DNA of 64,000 nucleotides from Marinobacter lipolyticus (GTDB taxonomy: Bacteria > Pseudomonadota > Gammaproteobacteria > Pseudomonadales > Oleiphilaceae): assembly GCF_018424605.1 (NCBI RefSeq), contig NZ_QTKT01000008.1:1-64000 (forward strand). The letters are read 5' to 3'. Every line of letters begins with the position of its first letter. The stretch's first letter is position 1. The notes under the pieces are model-generated. The model did not search any database. It saw only the letters and a program-made list of their open reading frames with translations, and was not told where the DNA came from. The position numbers and the translations under genes are program-made. Positions 1 to 10,467 of this stretch are shown one piece after another.

Positions 1-47
1 GCCTGCCGCCAGCGTTCAATCTGAGCCATGATCAAACTCTTCAGTTT
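1..47 (-). rRNA. rrs: 16S ribosomal RNA, 5' end only
   Basis: The reverse complement of the first 47 bases reads AAACTGAAGAGTTTGATCAT and continues with the universal bacterial 16S start (the 27F primer region). The gene runs leftward out of the window, so only the 5' end is present. It lies downstream of the leader and the three promoters at 217-479. Confidence 0.97.
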
Positions 48-216
48 AAATCATACAAGAATCCGAAGATTCTCTATTCTTGCTCAAGACAAAACTCAAT
101 TTCGACGAGTCACTGTCCTGATATTTCATATCCGAAATACCTCGGCCAGCGCCCACACGAATTACTTGGTTAACTTTTTAAAGAGCGTTTGAGCTGTTGC
201 TCAATCAAGGCCGCGT
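48..216 (-). promoter_or_regulatory. rRNA leader with boxA antitermination site
   Basis: This transcribed leader lies between the proximal rRNA promoter and the 16S 5' end. At 175-187 the minus strand reads CGCTCTTTAAAAA, close to the E. coli rrn boxA TGCTCTTTAACA, which is bound by NusB and S10. It is followed by TTCGTGTGGGCGC, resembling the sequence after boxA in E. coli rrn leaders. This fits rRNA antitermination; nusB itself is at 42291-42767. Confidence 0.8.
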
Positions 217-244
217 ATTCTACATCGTTCCGCTGCCTTGTCAA
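217..244 (-). promoter_or_regulatory. rRNA promoter P1 (proximal)
   Basis: On the minus strand a perfect -35 TTGACA (239-244) is followed after 16 bp by TAGAAT (217-222). The discriminator is GC-rich (ACGCGG), and an A-rich stretch (GCGAAAAATAAACGG) lies just upstream of the -35, like an UP element. This is typical of strong, growth-rate controlled rRNA promoters. Confidence 0.85.
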
Positions 245-319
245 CCGTTTATTTTTCGCTGTTTCCGCTTCCGAAAACCGCCGAAAAACTCTCCGGCTTA
301 CTGCTGTGTCGAGGCGCGC

Positions 320-347
320 ATTCTACACTGAACCGCCATCCTGTCAA
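320..347 (-). promoter_or_regulatory. rRNA promoter P2
   Basis: A second copy of the same arrangement: TTGACA (342-347), 16-bp spacer, TAGAAT (320-325), discriminator GCGCGC. Sequence upstream of the -35 is AT-rich. The -10 is 103 bp from that of P1. Confidence 0.85.
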
Positions 348-451
348 CCGCTTTCTGAAGAATTTTAAACTTCATTTTCTTCAGCAATTTCAAATCGTTA
401 CCTTCTCAATCTCGGGCTATCCAAGTGACCCGCCCCTCGAAGGAGAAGCGC

Positions 452-479
452 ATTCTACAGACACCAGCCGGGGTGTCAA
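452..479 (-). promoter_or_regulatory. rRNA promoter P3 (distal)
   Basis: A third copy: TTGACA (474-479), 16-bp spacer, TAGAAT (452-457), discriminator GCGCTT. It lies 132 bp upstream of P2. The identical hexamers and identical spacer in all three copies make chance very unlikely. Confidence 0.85.
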
Positions 480-584
480 CGCGCGTTCTCAACTATTTCA
501 GAATTCTTTCGGTTTCCACCTACACCACCGATCAACAAGCGATCAACCTGGACAAAACTCGATCATTTCCGACAGTAAGGCGCT

Positions 585-607
585 CCGGCGCTCGCCGTGA
601 GCGCCGG
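585..607. terminator. Hairpin after pssA
   Basis: Perfect 9-bp arms (585-593 and 599-607) around a 5-base loop, just downstream of pssA. No clear T run follows on the minus strand, so it may be a weak or Rho-assisted end, or a barrier between pssA transcription and the rRNA promoters. Confidence 0.4.
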
Positions 608-618
608 AAACCGGACCT

Positions 619-1461
619 TCAGACAGCCGTGCCTGAAGAACCACTGCGCCGCAGTTTGCGGGTCAGCGCAAGGAAAGGACCGGACAAGCCATACACCAGG
701 AAGCCGGTAAACAACACGGTGGCCGGATCCAGCGTGACCACAACAAACATCAGCACCACCAGCAAAATGGCAGCAAACGGCACCTTGCCACGCAAATCCA
801 GGTCCTTGAAGCTGCGGTAGAGGATGTTGCTGACCATCAAAACGCCACAACCACCGACTACCACGATGGTCATAAAGGTCAGCCAGGTGGCTGGATCAAC
901 CTCGTGGAAGCACCACACCAGCCCCGCAACACAAGCCGCGGCGGCCGGGCTCGCCAACCCCACGAAGAACTTTTTGTCCACCGAGCCGATCTGGGTATTG
1001 AACCGTGCCAGCCTCAGGGCGGCACCGGCAACGTAAATGAAGGTAATGGCCCAACCAACCTGACCGAGCTCGTTCAATGACCAGAAAAACGCCACCATAC
1101 CCGGCGCCACGCCAAACGCGACCATGTCTGCGAGGCTGTCGTACTCCTCGCCGAACTTACTCTGGGTGTTGGTCATTCTTGCGACACGCCCATCCAGACC
1201 ATCGAGGATCATTGAGACGAACACCGCGATAGCGGCGTTATCGAACATACCGTTGGCCGCGGAGACGATGGCGTAAAACCCGGAGAACAACGACGCGGTT
1301 GTCAGGGCGTTCGGTAGCAGGTAAATCCCCTTGCGCCTGACCGGGGCCCCTTCCACCAACTCTTCTTCCACTACCTCTCCGGGCTCGAACTCTCCGGCCG
1401 CCGCCTGTGCCGCGCCCTTGTCGGCCTCTTCGGATTCCGGGATTTTTCTGTCTTCACTCAT
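619..1461 (-). CDS. pssA: CDP-diacylglycerol--serine O-phosphatidyltransferase
   Basis: Joins serine to CDP-diacylglycerol to make phosphatidylserine, the precursor of phosphatidylethanolamine, at the inner membrane. The protein of about 280 residues has an acidic, poorly conserved N-terminal region of about 40 residues and then several membrane segments. The CDP-alcohol phosphatidyltransferase signature is complete: Asp90, Gly91, Ala94, Arg95, Gly104, Asp108, Asp112. I chose the ATG at 1461 because GGAG sits 8 bases upstream; a GTG three codons earlier overlaps that ribosome-binding site. It follows ilvC, as in Pseudomonas, but a terminator-like hairpin separates the two. Confidence 0.93.
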   Translation of the reverse strand: MSEDRKIPESEEADKGAAQAAAGEFEPGEVVEEELVEGAPVRRKGIYLLPNALTTASLFSGFYAIVSAANGMFDNAAIAVFVSMILDGLDGRVARMTNTQSKFGEEYDSLADMVAFGVAPGMVAFFWSLNELGQVGWAITFIYVAGAALRLARFNTQIGSVDKKFFVGLASPAAAACVAGLVWCFHEVDPATWLTFMTIVVVGGCGVLMVSNILYRSFKDLDLRGKVPFAAILLVVLMFVVVTLDPATVLFTGFLVYGLSGPFLALTRKLRRSGSSGTAV

Positions 1462-1500
1462 TCCATTCACTCCGGAAAGTATTTGAGCGGAGTATATACG

Positions 1501-1527
1501 AAAAACGCGGCCACCCGGGCCGCGTTT
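1501..1527 (-). terminator. Rho-independent terminator after ilvC
   Basis: Perfect 10-bp stem (1503-1512 with 1518-1527), 5-base loop, followed by a T run on the minus strand. It ends the ilv transcript, so pssA probably needs readthrough or its own start. Confidence 0.75.
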
Positions 1528-1552
1528 GTCAGAACCTTTTCGGAAAACCGAC

Positions 1553-2626
<1,074 letters not shown>

Positions 2627-2637
2627 TCACGCGCCGG

Positions 2638-3129
2638 TCAGAGACTCAGCACCTTTTCGCCACGGGCAATGCCGGACACCCCGGTACGAACCACCTCGAG
2701 CACACCTGACGTACCCACCGCCTGAATGAAGCCGTCAAGCTTCTCGCTGTCACCGGCCAGCTGTACGGTGTAAACCGAACTGGTGACATCCACGATCTGG
2801 CCGCGAAAAATGTCGACGGTGCGCTTGATTTCAGCACGCTGGGATCCCGTGGCCTTGAGCTTGACCAGCATCAGCTCGCGCTCAATGTGGGAACCCTCGG
2901 TCAGGTCCACCAGCTTGACCACCTCAATCAGCTTATTCAGCTGCTTGGTGATCTGCTCGATGACCTTGTCCGAACCCGTGGTGGTCACGGTCAGACGAGA
3001 CAGGGTTTCGTCCTCGGTGGGCGCCACGGTGAGTGTTTCAATGTTGTAGTTGCGCTGGGAAAACAGCCCCACAACGCGGGACAGCGCACCCGGCTCGTTC
3101 TCAAGCAAAACAGAAATGATTCGACGCAT
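2638..3129 (-). CDS. ilvN: Acetolactate synthase small (regulatory) subunit
   Basis: Regulatory partner of the large subunit encoded just upstream; binds valine through an N-terminal ACT domain for feedback inhibition. The 163-residue protein starts MRRIISVLLENEPGALSR, the typical ACT opening, followed by the conserved C-terminal ALS_ss domain. The ATG at 3129 lies two bases after the ilvI stop, with GGAGAGG upstream; an in-frame extension to 3159 would run into ilvI and is not conserved. The family name ilvH would fit equally well. Confidence 0.96.
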   Translation of the reverse strand: MRRIISVLLENEPGALSRVVGLFSQRNYNIETLTVAPTEDETLSRLTVTTTGSDKVIEQITKQLNKLIEVVKLVDLTEGSHIERELMLVKLKATGSQRAEIKRTVDIFRGQIVDVTSSVYTVQLAGDSEKLDGFIQAVGTSGVLEVVRTGVSGIARGEKVLSL

Positions 3130-3131
3130 GA

Positions 3132-4850
3132 TCACACCCTCTCCGTCTTGCTGAGCCACATGTCTTTCATGGAACCACGGGCAACCTGCATCGGATACAC
3201 ATGCTCAAAGCGGTCGACGTAAATATCCACGAACACCAGCTCATCCTTCATTGCCAGCACTTCTTTCAGCTTGGTCTCGAGATCTTCCTTGCGGTCGATC
3301 CGGACACCGACGTGACCGTAGGCCTCCGCCAGCTTGATGAAGTCCGGCAGCGACTCCATGTACGACTGGGAGTGACGGGACTCGTAGTTCATGTCCTGCC
3401 ACTGCTTGACCATGCCGAGGGCCTGGTTGTTGAGGTTGATGATCTTCACCGGCAGGTTGTACTGCTTGCAGGTAGACAGTTCCTGGATGTTCATCTGGAT
3501 GCTGCCCTCACCGGTGATGCAGAGCACCTCGTCGTCCGGATGCGTCAGTTTGACGCCCATGGCCGCGGGAAAACCAAAGCCCATGGTGCCGAGGCCCCCG
3601 GAGTTGATCCAGCGGTTGGGCTTGTCGAACTTGTAGTACTGGGCGGCGAACATCTGGTGCTGCCCGACGTCGGACGTCACAAACGCCTCGCCTTTGGTCA
3701 GGCGGCACAGCGTTTCGATCACTTCCTGCGGCTTGATGGTATCGGCGCTGGTTTCATAGCGCATGCCATGGAATGCCCGCCATTCTTCGATCTGCTTCCA
3801 CCAGGAGGCAATGGCGTCGGCATCGGGCTTCTCCTTGCTCTCCCTGACCAGGGTGATCATCTCCTTGAGCACCGCATCAACCGGACCCACGATGGGCACG
3901 TCGGCGTCGATGGTCTTGGAGATGGAAGCCGGATCGATGTCGATATGGACGATCCGCGCCCCGGGACAGAACTTCTCGGTGGCGTTGGTCACCCGGTCAT
4001 CGAAGCGCGCACCCACACAGAGGATCAAGTCCGAGTGGTGCATGGCCATGTTGGATTCATAGGTACCGTGCATGCCCAACCAGCCCAAATGCTGCTTATC
4101 AGACGCCGGGTAGCAGCCGATGCCCATCAGGGTGTTGGTGATGGGATAGCCAAGCATTCGCACCAGCTCAGTGAGCTGACCGGACGCCTTGCCCAGAATC
4201 ACCCCTCCACCGGCATAAATGATCGGCCGCTTGGCCGCCAGCAACATGTCCACTGCTTTCTTGATCTGGCCAGCGTGCCCCCGGATGGCAGGGTTGTACG
4301 AACGCAGCTTGATCTTCTTCGGGAACACGTATTCGTAACGCTCGTTCGGGGTGGTCATATCCTTGGGGATATCCACCACGACCGGGCCGGGGCGGCCGGT
4401 TGAGGCGATGTAATAAGCCTTGCGAATCACCTCGGGAATTTCCTCCGGGTGACGGACGCTCAGGTTGTGCTTAACCACAGGACGGGAAACACCGATCATG
4501 TCGGTTTCCTGGAACGCATCCTCGCCAATCAGCGTGGACGCGACCTGACCACACAGAACCACCATGGGGATGGAATCCATGAACGCAGTGGCAATGCCGG
4601 TGATGGTGTTGGTGGCTCCAGGACCCGAGGTCACCAGTACGGTACCTGGTTTTCCGGTTGCGCGAGCATAACCGTCGGCCATATGGACCGCGGCCTGTTC
4701 GTGCCGAACCAGAATATGCTTGACGTTGTCCTGCCTGAACAGCGCATCATAAATATGAAGGGCTGCACCACCCGGATAGCCGTATATGTATTCGATACCC
4801 TCATCTTGAAGGGACCGGATCAGCATATCGGCGCCAGACAATAACTCCAC
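3132..4850 (-). CDS. ilvI: Acetolactate synthase large subunit
   Basis: Thiamine-diphosphate enzyme that condenses two pyruvates, or pyruvate and 2-oxobutyrate, in the first common step of branched-chain amino acid synthesis. The 572-residue protein shows the N-terminal ThDP pyrimidine-binding region with the catalytic glutamate in [19 protein letters not shown], a central FAD-associated domain, and a C-terminal ThDP/Mg motif written GEGSIQMN rather than the textbook GDGS. It heads the ilvI-ilvN-ilvC operon. Control probably acts in the long leader upstream (see 4851-5344). Confidence 0.96.
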   Translation of the reverse strand: MELLSGADMLIRSLQDEGIEYIYGYPGGAALHIYDALFRQDNVKHILVRHEQAAVHMADGYARATGKPGTVLVTSGPGATNTITGIATAFMDSIPMVVLCGQVASTLIGEDAFQETDMIGVSRPVVKHNLSVRHPEEIPEVIRKAYYIASTGRPGPVVVDIPKDMTTPNERYEYVFPKKIKLRSYNPAIRGHAGQIKKAVDMLLAAKRPIIYAGGGVILGKASGQLTELVRMLGYPITNTLMGIGCYPASDKQHLGWLGMHGTYESNMAMHHSDLILCVGARFDDRVTNATEKFCPGARIVHIDIDPASISKTIDADVPIVGPVDAVLKEMITLVRESKEKPDADAIASWWKQIEEWRAFHGMRYETSADTIKPQEVIETLCRLTKGEAFVTSDVGQHQMFAAQYYKFDKPNRWINSGGLGTMGFGFPAAMGVKLTHPDDEVLCITGEGSIQMNIQELSTCKQYNLPVKIINLNNQALGMVKQWQDMNYESRHSQSYMESLPDFIKLAEAYGHVGVRIDRKEDLETKLKEVLAMKDELVFVDIYVDRFEHVYPMQVARGSMKDMWLSKTERV

Positions 4851-5344
4851 GATTTTCTACCCTCTTCTACGAGTGAATGAGCCGGGAACGCTCCCGGTTG
4901 CCTGGATATCCGGTTTGTCTGCTTCTTTTGAAAGCGACACCGGCTGCTCCTCCACACTACCTTTAAGAGGTTGTCTCCTGGCCAGCCGCCCTCCTGAGGG
5001 TTGCGGAGAACGGCCAATCGACGGGTTGCAAATAAGCAACAACCATCCCGCGACCTGGGCGCGGCGCGTTCAGTGTGGTGTTTAACGGGGGATACTCGCT
5101 CGGGATTGCCTGCCGTATTGACCCCTGTCTTCAGGCAATCGGTAATTTTGACAGCGGGAAACTCCCTGTCAATAGCAGCGAGCGTATTCTCTGCCCATGG
5201 TGCGCAAAGGTCTGTCATACTTTCTGCTGGTTTTTGAACCAGCCTAGAGAAAATTGCACCGGCAACTGGCATGATAAAAATGTCGACACAACGTGGTGCA
5301 TGATCCCGGAACACGCCGGCCTGCTCCGCAAAGGCTAACGCGAG
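4851..5344. promoter_or_regulatory. ilvI upstream region / intergenic with DUF4124 gene
   Basis: A 494-base gap between divergent genes. It holds a possible leftward promoter (5145-5172), a 9-bp perfect inverted repeat (5104-5112 with 5132-5140), a 7-bp perfect inverted repeat (5148-5154 with 5166-5172), and a short leftward ORF of 27 codons (5046-4963, beginning MVVAYLQPVDW). I see no convincing attenuator-type terminator before ilvI. Confidence 0.5.
5145..5172 (-). promoter_or_regulatory. Putative ilvI promoter
   Basis: Minus-strand -35 TTGACA (5167-5172), 16-bp spacer, CAAAAT (5145-5150) as a 4/6 -10. It would give a leader of nearly 300 bases. The element coincides with a perfect TTGACAG/CTGTCAA inverted repeat, so a repressor site is also possible. 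Confidence 0.4.
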
Positions 5345-5830
5345 ATGAGTAGAGTGATGAACAAAAGAACCCTGACACTGGCAATCATTCTGGCAGTAGT
5401 GCCGGCAGCAGCGACCGCTGCGTCCGTCTACAAATGGACTGACGAGAACGGCGTGACCCACTTCGGCGACAGGGAGCCCACCGGCAAGAACGCCGAACGG
5501 GTCAGCGTCCGCACCGGAAAGATTTCCGGCGGTCAGCCGCAGAAAAGCGCTCAGGAACAGCTGGACGAGCTTGAATCCCGCCAGGCGGATGAGGCCGGAA
5601 AGCGCGAAGAATCAGCTGCGGAAGAGGCGCGTCGCAAACAGCGCGAGGCCAATTGCGAGACCGCACGCAGCAACCTAGACATACTCGAGCGCAACAGCCG
5701 GATACGCATTGAAGAAGACGGCGAGCAGCGCTACCTGTCACCGGAAGAAATTCAGGAGCAGCGGCAGAAATACCAGGAAGTGGCTGACGAAAACTGCGGC
5801 GCCGAAAGCGAAGGCACAGCCGAGCGCTGA
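5345..5830 (+). CDS. DUF4124 domain-containing exported protein
   Basis: A 161-residue protein with an N-terminal signal peptide (hydrophobic stretch ending near AAATAAS) followed by the DUF4124 motif VYKWTDENGVTHFGDREP, common in gammaproteobacterial periplasmic proteins of unknown role. The rest is highly charged, rich in Glu, Gln and Arg, and probably coiled coil, with two cysteines that could form a disulfide. An internal ATG (MNKR, 5357) is an equally good start. It stands alone and ends at a strong terminator. Function unknown. Confidence 0.85.
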   Translation: MSRVMNKRTLTLAIILAVVPAAATAASVYKWTDENGVTHFGDREPTGKNAERVSVRTGKISGGQPQKSAQEQLDELESRQADEAGKREESAAEEARRKQREANCETARSNLDILERNSRIRIEEDGEQRYLSPEEIQEQRQKYQEVADENCGAESEGTAER

Positions 5831-5840
5831 TAGAGCGGAT

Positions 5841-5877
5841 AAAAAAGAGGCGATCGCAAGGATCGCCTCTTTTTTTT
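5841..5877. terminator. Bidirectional Rho-independent terminator
   Basis: Perfect 9-bp GC-containing stem (5847-5855 with 5861-5869), 5-base loop, flanked by six A on the left and eight T on the right. It can terminate both the DUF4124 gene and the converging clpB. Confidence 0.92.
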
Positions 5878-5892
5878 GGAGCCCGCCCGCCG

Positions 5893-8469
5893 TCAGGCTC
5901 TATCAAACACCAGCTTGTGCTCACTGACCGTGGCACGAATGGTGTCGCCGGGCACAAAGTCTCCCTGCAATAAGCGCTGCGCCAGCGGGTTTTCGATCAT
6001 GCGCTGGATTGCCCGCTTCAGCGGACGCGCACCGTACACCGGGTCGTAACCGACTTCCGCCAACAGCTCCATGGCGGCTTCGTCCAGCACCAGCTTCATG
6101 TCCTGATCTTTCAGGCGATTGCTGAGCGACTCGATCTGTATTTTCGCAATGCCCTGGATCTGATTCTCCGCCAGCGGATGAAACACCACCACTTCGTCCA
6201 CGCGATTTATAAACTCCGGGCGGAAATGAGTGCCGACTACTTCCATCACCGCGTTCTTCATGGCCTCGTAGTTCTCCTCCCCCGCTTTCTGCTGAATGAT
6301 GTCGGAGCCGAGGTTCGAGGTCATCACGATGACGGTGTTGCGGAAATCCACGGTACGGCCCTGGCCGTCGGTCAGGCGACCGTCCTCCAGCACCTGCAGC
6401 AGAATGTTGAACACATCGGGGTGGGCTTTTTCCACCTCATCGAGCAGCAATACCGAGTAAGGGCGGCGACGAACCGCCTCGGTCAGGTAGCCCCCCTCTT
6501 CATAGCCAACGTACCCCGGGGGCGCCCCGATCAGGCGGGCCACAGAGTGCTTCTCCATGAACTCCGACATATCAATGCGCACCATGGCCTCTTCGGTGTC
6601 GAAGAGGAACGAGGCCAGCGCCTTGCACAGTTCGGTCTTGCCAACACCGGTGGGCCCCAGGAAGAGAAAGGAGCCGTTGGGGCGATGAGGGTCGGAAAGA
6701 CCCGCGCGGGAACGGCGCACCGCGTTCGATACCGCCTCGACCGCCTCGTCCTGGCCGATGACCCGGCCGTGAAGGGCGTCTTCCATGCGCATCAGCTTGT
6801 CACGCTCCCCTTCCAGCATCTTCGAGACCGGAATGCCCGTCCACTTGGAAACAATCTCGGCAATCTCTTCATCCGTTACCCGGTTGCGGAGCAGCTTCAT
6901 CTCCATCATTTCAGCCTGACTGGCCATGTCCAGTTGGCGCTCAAGCTCCGGAATCTTGCCGTACTGCAGTTCGGACATGCGGCCGAGATCGCCGCCGCGG
7001 CGGGCGTTCTCCAGATCTATCCGCGCCTGCTCCAGCTGGCTCTTGATCTTCTGGGAACCATGCAGGGCCGCCTTTTCGGTGTTCCACACCTCTTCCAGAT
7101 CGGCGTATTCACGCTCCACCCGGGAGATCACGTCGGACAGTTCCTCCAGGCGCTTTTTCGACGCTGCGTCCGTTTCTTTTTTCAGTGCCTCCCGCTCGAT
7201 CTTGAGCTGAATCAGGCGGCGTTCCAGACGATCCAGCGCTTCCGGTTTGGAATCCATCTCCATGCGGATCTGACTCGCCGCCTCGTCGACCAGATCAATC
7301 GCCTTGTCCGGCAACTGACGGTCTGCAATGTAGCGATGGGACAGTTTCGCGGCCGCGATAATAGCGCCGTCTGTCACCTCGACCCCGTGATGCACCTCGT
7401 AGCGCTCTTTCAGCCCCCGCAGGATGGCGATGGTGTCCTCTTCGCTGGGTTCACTGACCAGGACCTTCTGGAAACGGCGTTCCAGCGCCGCGTCTTTTTC
7501 GATGTTCTCGCGGTATTCGTCCAGTGTGGTGGCACCCACGCAGTGCAGTTCGCCGCGAGCCAGCGCCGGCTTGAGCATGTTGCCGGCGTCCATGGAGCCT
7601 TCGGCCTTGCCGGCCCCCACCATGGTGTGGATCTCGTCGATGAACAGAATGATCTGGCCTTCCTGCTTCGACAGCTCATTGAGGACCGCTTTCAGGCGCT
7701 CCTCGAACTCACCGCGGAATTTTGCGCCGGCAATCAGCGAGCCCATATCCAGAGACAGCACTTTCTTGTCTTTCAGGCCGTCAGGCACTTCTCCATTGAC
7801 GATGCGCTGGGCCAACCCCTCGACAATGGCGGTCTTGCCGACACCGGGCTCCCCGATCAGCACCGGATTATTCTTGCGGCGGCGCTGCAACACCTGAATG
7901 GTGCGGCGAATTTCGTCGTCGCGGCCGATCACCGGGTCCAGCTTGCCGGCCTCGGCCCGTTCGGTCAGATCGATGGTGTACTTCGACAGCGCCTGGCGGC
8001 TTTCCTCGGCGGCGGCATCATCCACTGGCTCGCCCCCGCGTACCTCGTCAATCGCCTGCTCAAGAGCGGCACGGTCCACACCCTGCTCCCGCAGCACCCG
8101 CCCCAGAGTGCCCCGATCCTCAAGGGCCGCCAGCAGCATCAGCTCGCTGGAAATAAACTGGTCCTTGCGCTTTTGCGCCAGCTTGTCGGCAATGTTGAAC
8201 AGTCGGCCCATGTCATTGGACATGGACACATCCCCGGCGGAACCCTGCACCTCGGGCAGGTGCTCGATCTCCCGGGCGATGGCCTGGCGAACGCGCCCCG
8301 GCTCAACCCCAATCTGCTTCAACAAAGGCTTGATGGAGCTGGCGTCCTGATCCAGCAGAGCCTGCATCAGATGCACAGGCTCGATGAAGTTGTGATCCTT
8401 GCCAACCGCGAGTGACTGAGCATCCGCAAGCGCGGTCTGCAGTCGGCTGGTGAGTTTGTCGATTCGCAT
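5893..8469 (-). CDS. clpB: ATP-dependent disaggregase ClpB
   Basis: Hexameric AAA+ chaperone that, with DnaK, pulls proteins out of aggregates after heat stress. The 858-residue length matches the family. In order: N-terminal Clp-N repeats (about 1-145), first ATPase domain with Walker A GEPGVGKT, the long coiled-coil middle domain, and second ATPase domain with Walker A GPTGVGKT. The start [18 protein letters not shown] is the standard one. It is monocistronic, with a heat-shock type promoter upstream (8543-8570) and a terminator downstream. Confidence 0.98.
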   Translation of the reverse strand: MRIDKLTSRLQTALADAQSLAVGKDHNFIEPVHLMQALLDQDASSIKPLLKQIGVEPGRVRQAIAREIEHLPEVQGSAGDVSMSNDMGRLFNIADKLAQKRKDQFISSELMLLAALEDRGTLGRVLREQGVDRAALEQAIDEVRGGEPVDDAAAEESRQALSKYTIDLTERAEAGKLDPVIGRDDEIRRTIQVLQRRRKNNPVLIGEPGVGKTAIVEGLAQRIVNGEVPDGLKDKKVLSLDMGSLIAGAKFRGEFEERLKAVLNELSKQEGQIILFIDEIHTMVGAGKAEGSMDAGNMLKPALARGELHCVGATTLDEYRENIEKDAALERRFQKVLVSEPSEEDTIAILRGLKERYEVHHGVEVTDGAIIAAAKLSHRYIADRQLPDKAIDLVDEAASQIRMEMDSKPEALDRLERRLIQLKIEREALKKETDAASKKRLEELSDVISRVEREYADLEEVWNTEKAALHGSQKIKSQLEQARIDLENARRGGDLGRMSELQYGKIPELERQLDMASQAEMMEMKLLRNRVTDEEIAEIVSKWTGIPVSKMLEGERDKLMRMEDALHGRVIGQDEAVEAVSNAVRRSRAGLSDPHRPNGSFLFLGPTGVGKTELCKALASFLFDTEEAMVRIDMSEFMEKHSVARLIGAPPGYVGYEEGGYLTEAVRRRPYSVLLLDEVEKAHPDVFNILLQVLEDGRLTDGQGRTVDFRNTVIVMTSNLGSDIIQQKAGEENYEAMKNAVMEVVGTHFRPEFINRVDEVVVFHPLAENQIQGIAKIQIESLSNRLKDQDMKLVLDEAAMELLAEVGYDPVYGARPLKRAIQRMIENPLAQRLLQGDFVPGDTIRATVSEHKLVFDRA

Positions 8470-8542
8470 ATTCTCTTGTTCCCCGATTCGGTGGCGGGAT
8501 AAGGCGACAACATTGCCGGCTTCCCGTTTGCTTTGACATTAA

Positions 8543-8570
8543 ATGTAGGGGCAACCGGAAGGACTTCAAG
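8543..8570 (-). promoter_or_regulatory. Sigma-32 (RpoH) type promoter of clpB
   Basis: Minus-strand CTTGAA (8565-8570), 13-bp spacer, CCCCTACAT (8543-8551). This closely follows the E. coli heat-shock consensus (CTTGAA, 13-15 bp, CCCCAT-T) and lies about 75 bp upstream of the clpB start. Confidence 0.82.
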
Positions 8571-8607
8571 CGGCGACAGAAAGAAACTGTCAGAAAATTG
8601 ACGGGCG

Positions 8608-9363
8608 TCAGTCGTTTGCGGATAACCAGATCAGGCTGGCCATGCGGCCGGTCTGGCCATCGCGTCGGTATGAGAAGAAGCGCTGGGGGTCGGAGACGGT
8701 GCAGTAGCCTCCACCATAGACCCGGCGAACCCCGCAGGCAGCAAGACGCTGCCGGGCGAGCGTGTAAATATCCGCCATGAAGTGGCCCGGTCGCGCGCCG
8801 GCAACCGAAAACGCCAAGGCCGCTTCCGGGTCATGATGCAGAAACGCAGCCCGCACTTCCGCGCCCACCTCAAACTTCGTCGGACCGATCGCCGGGCCCA
8901 GCCAGGCCATGAGTTCGGAGGGCGCTACTGTCATTTCGCTCACCAGCGATTCCAGCACACCGCCACACAGGCTGCGCCACCCGGCGTGGGCCGCGCCGAC
9001 CCGCGTGCCGGACACATCGCAGAACAGCACCGGCAGGCAATCCGCAGTCATGATTACGCAAGCCTGCCCGGGGCGGCGCGTGAAACTGGCGTCGGCCCGC
9101 GGAACCCCGCTGAGCGGCAGCGAGACAATGTCCGTCCCGTGTACCTGATCGAGCCAGCCGATGCGATCCGCGTCGATTCCCGTGGCCTCCACCAGCCGCT
9201 GCCGGTTGAACGCCACCCTCGCCGGATCATCTCCCACGTGCGCCCCCAGGTTCAGAGAGTCCCACGGCGCCTCACTTACCCCGCCCTCACGCGTCGTCGA
9301 GAGCGCCTGCACCCGCCACGGGGCCGGCCAGTTAGGCTTGATCAGCGGCAGTTCAGAATTCAT
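8608..9363 (-). CDS. pgeF: Purine nucleoside phosphorylase / laccase-domain protein PgeF (YfiH)
   Basis: Member of the YfiH/DUF152 family. Members are described as zinc-dependent purine nucleoside phosphorylases or peptidoglycan-editing factors; earlier papers call them polyphenol oxidases. The conserved core is visible: LDQVHGTDIV (metal-ligand His), MTADCLPVL (Cys) and AAHAGWRSL (His). About 251 residues from the ATG at 9363, overlapping the end of rluD by 11 bases. An upstream ATG at 9384 is possible because neither has a strong ribosome-binding site. Coupled with rluD, as in many gammaproteobacteria. Confidence 0.9.
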   Translation of the reverse strand: MNSELPLIKPNWPAPWRVQALSTTREGGVSEAPWDSLNLGAHVGDDPARVAFNRQRLVEATGIDADRIGWLDQVHGTDIVSLPLSGVPRADASFTRRPGQACVIMTADCLPVLFCDVSGTRVGAAHAGWRSLCGGVLESLVSEMTVAPSELMAWLGPAIGPTKFEVGAEVRAAFLHHDPEAALAFSVAGARPGHFMADIYTLARQRLAACGVRRVYGGGYCTVSDPQRFFSYRRDGQTGRMASLIWLSAND

Positions 9364-10330
9364 CTTGCTGCAGGTCCAGGACATGCTGACGCAGCGCCGC
9401 CAGCAATTGTTCCATATCGTCAGGCAACGGCACCTCCCAGCTCAGGATTTCTCCGGTTTCCGGATGCTCGAGCGTCAGCTGGCGAGCGTGCAGCGCCTGG
9501 CGGTGGAACCCGGCCAACACCTCCCGCAGGGCCTCGGTGGTGCCTTTGGGCAGGCGCAGGCGACCGCCGTATTGCGGATCACCCACCAGCGGGTGCCTGA
9601 CGTGGGCCATGTGCACACGAATCTGGTGGGTACGGCCACTCTCCAGCTTGCAGCGTACGTGGGTGTGGGCGGCGAAGCGCTCAACCAGACGGTAATGGGT
9701 GACGGCCGGCTTACCGCTGGACACCACCGCCATTTTCTTCCGTTCCTGGGGGTGGCGGCCAATGGGTGCATCCACCGTAGCGCCACCCGTGAGCGTGCCC
9801 ACCACCACCGCTTCGTATTCCCGCCCCATGGTGCGGGACTGCAGCTGATCCACCAGCGAGGTATGGGCGATCAGGCTGCGCGCCACCACCATGATGCCCG
9901 AGGTGTCCTTGTCGAGACGATGAACGATGCCGGCGCGCGGCAGGTTTTCCACCTCCGGCGCGTAATTGAGCAGCGCATTCACCAACGTGCCGTCGGCATG
10001 ACCTGCCGCCGGGTGCACTACCAGCCCCGCCGGCTTGTTGATCACCAGCAGATGCTCGTCCTCGTAGACCACATCAAGGGTTATGGATTCCGCCTGCCAG
10101 CTCACCTGCGCTTCCGGCTCGGCGTCCAGCTCCAGGCGATCATTGAGCATCACCTTGTCCCGTGGTTTGCGGTTTTCTCCGTTCACCGTCAGGGCACCGC
10201 TTTTGATCCAGCCCTGCAGACGGGAGCGGGAATGCTCCGGCATCAGCTCCGCGGCCGCCTGATCAAGGCGGCGGTCACTGAGTTCAGGCGGAACAGAGAA
10301 CACTGCAGTAATTCGGTTTTCAGCAGACAT
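9353..10330 (-). CDS. rluD: 23S rRNA pseudouridine synthase RluD
   Basis: Makes pseudouridines 1911, 1915 and 1917 in helix 69 of 23S rRNA. The 325-residue protein has an N-terminal S4 RNA-binding domain (about 16-80), then the RluA-type catalytic domain with HRLDKDTSGIMV, which holds the catalytic Asp, and the INKPAGLVVHP motif. It is divergent from bamD, the usual gammaproteobacterial arrangement, which favours RluD over RluA or RluC. Confidence 0.95.
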   Translation of the reverse strand: MSAENRITAVFSVPPELSDRRLDQAAAELMPEHSRSRLQGWIKSGALTVNGENRKPRDKVMLNDRLELDAEPEAQVSWQAESITLDVVYEDEHLLVINKPAGLVVHPAAGHADGTLVNALLNYAPEVENLPRAGIVHRLDKDTSGIMVVARSLIAHTSLVDQLQSRTMGREYEAVVVGTLTGGATVDAPIGRHPQERKKMAVVSSGKPAVTHYRLVERFAAHTHVRCKLESGRTHQIRVHMAHVRHPLVGDPQYGGRLRLPKGTTEALREVLAGFHRQALHARQLTLEHPETGEILSWEVPLPDDMEQLLAALRQHVLDLQQDEF

Positions 10331-10399
10331 TTAGCCCCCGGGGCCAGTGGTGATGTGTTACGTTTCGGTCAGAAAATTCCATTCGTGTTGGCCAGCCAC

Positions 10400-10428
10400 T
10401 GCACAAGGCAGAGGTTCCCCGTTACAAT
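10400..10428 (+). promoter_or_regulatory. Putative bamD promoter
   Basis: TGCACA (10400-10405), 17-bp spacer, TACAAT (10423-10428), 40 bp upstream of the bamD ATG, in the divergent gap with rluD. The -35 matches consensus at 4/6 and the -10 at 5/6. Confidence 0.6.
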
Positions 10429-10467
10429 GGCCAACCATTCGATTTTGTCATTATACGGGATTCCGGC

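Noticed and set aside
238..820. Two short rightward open frames over the rRNA promoter array
   Set aside because: They cross three rRNA promoters and the 3' end of pssA, have no family resemblance and no ribosome-binding site.
4820..5461. 213-codon leftward open frame upstream of ilvI
   Set aside because: It overlaps both ilvI and the exported DUF4124 gene, and its sequence has no conserved feature. Only the nested 27-codon ORF was kept as a possible leader peptide, at low confidence.
6178..8415. 745-codon open frame opposite clpB
   Set aside because: Mirror of the clpB codon pattern; no family resemblance and no ribosome-binding site of note.
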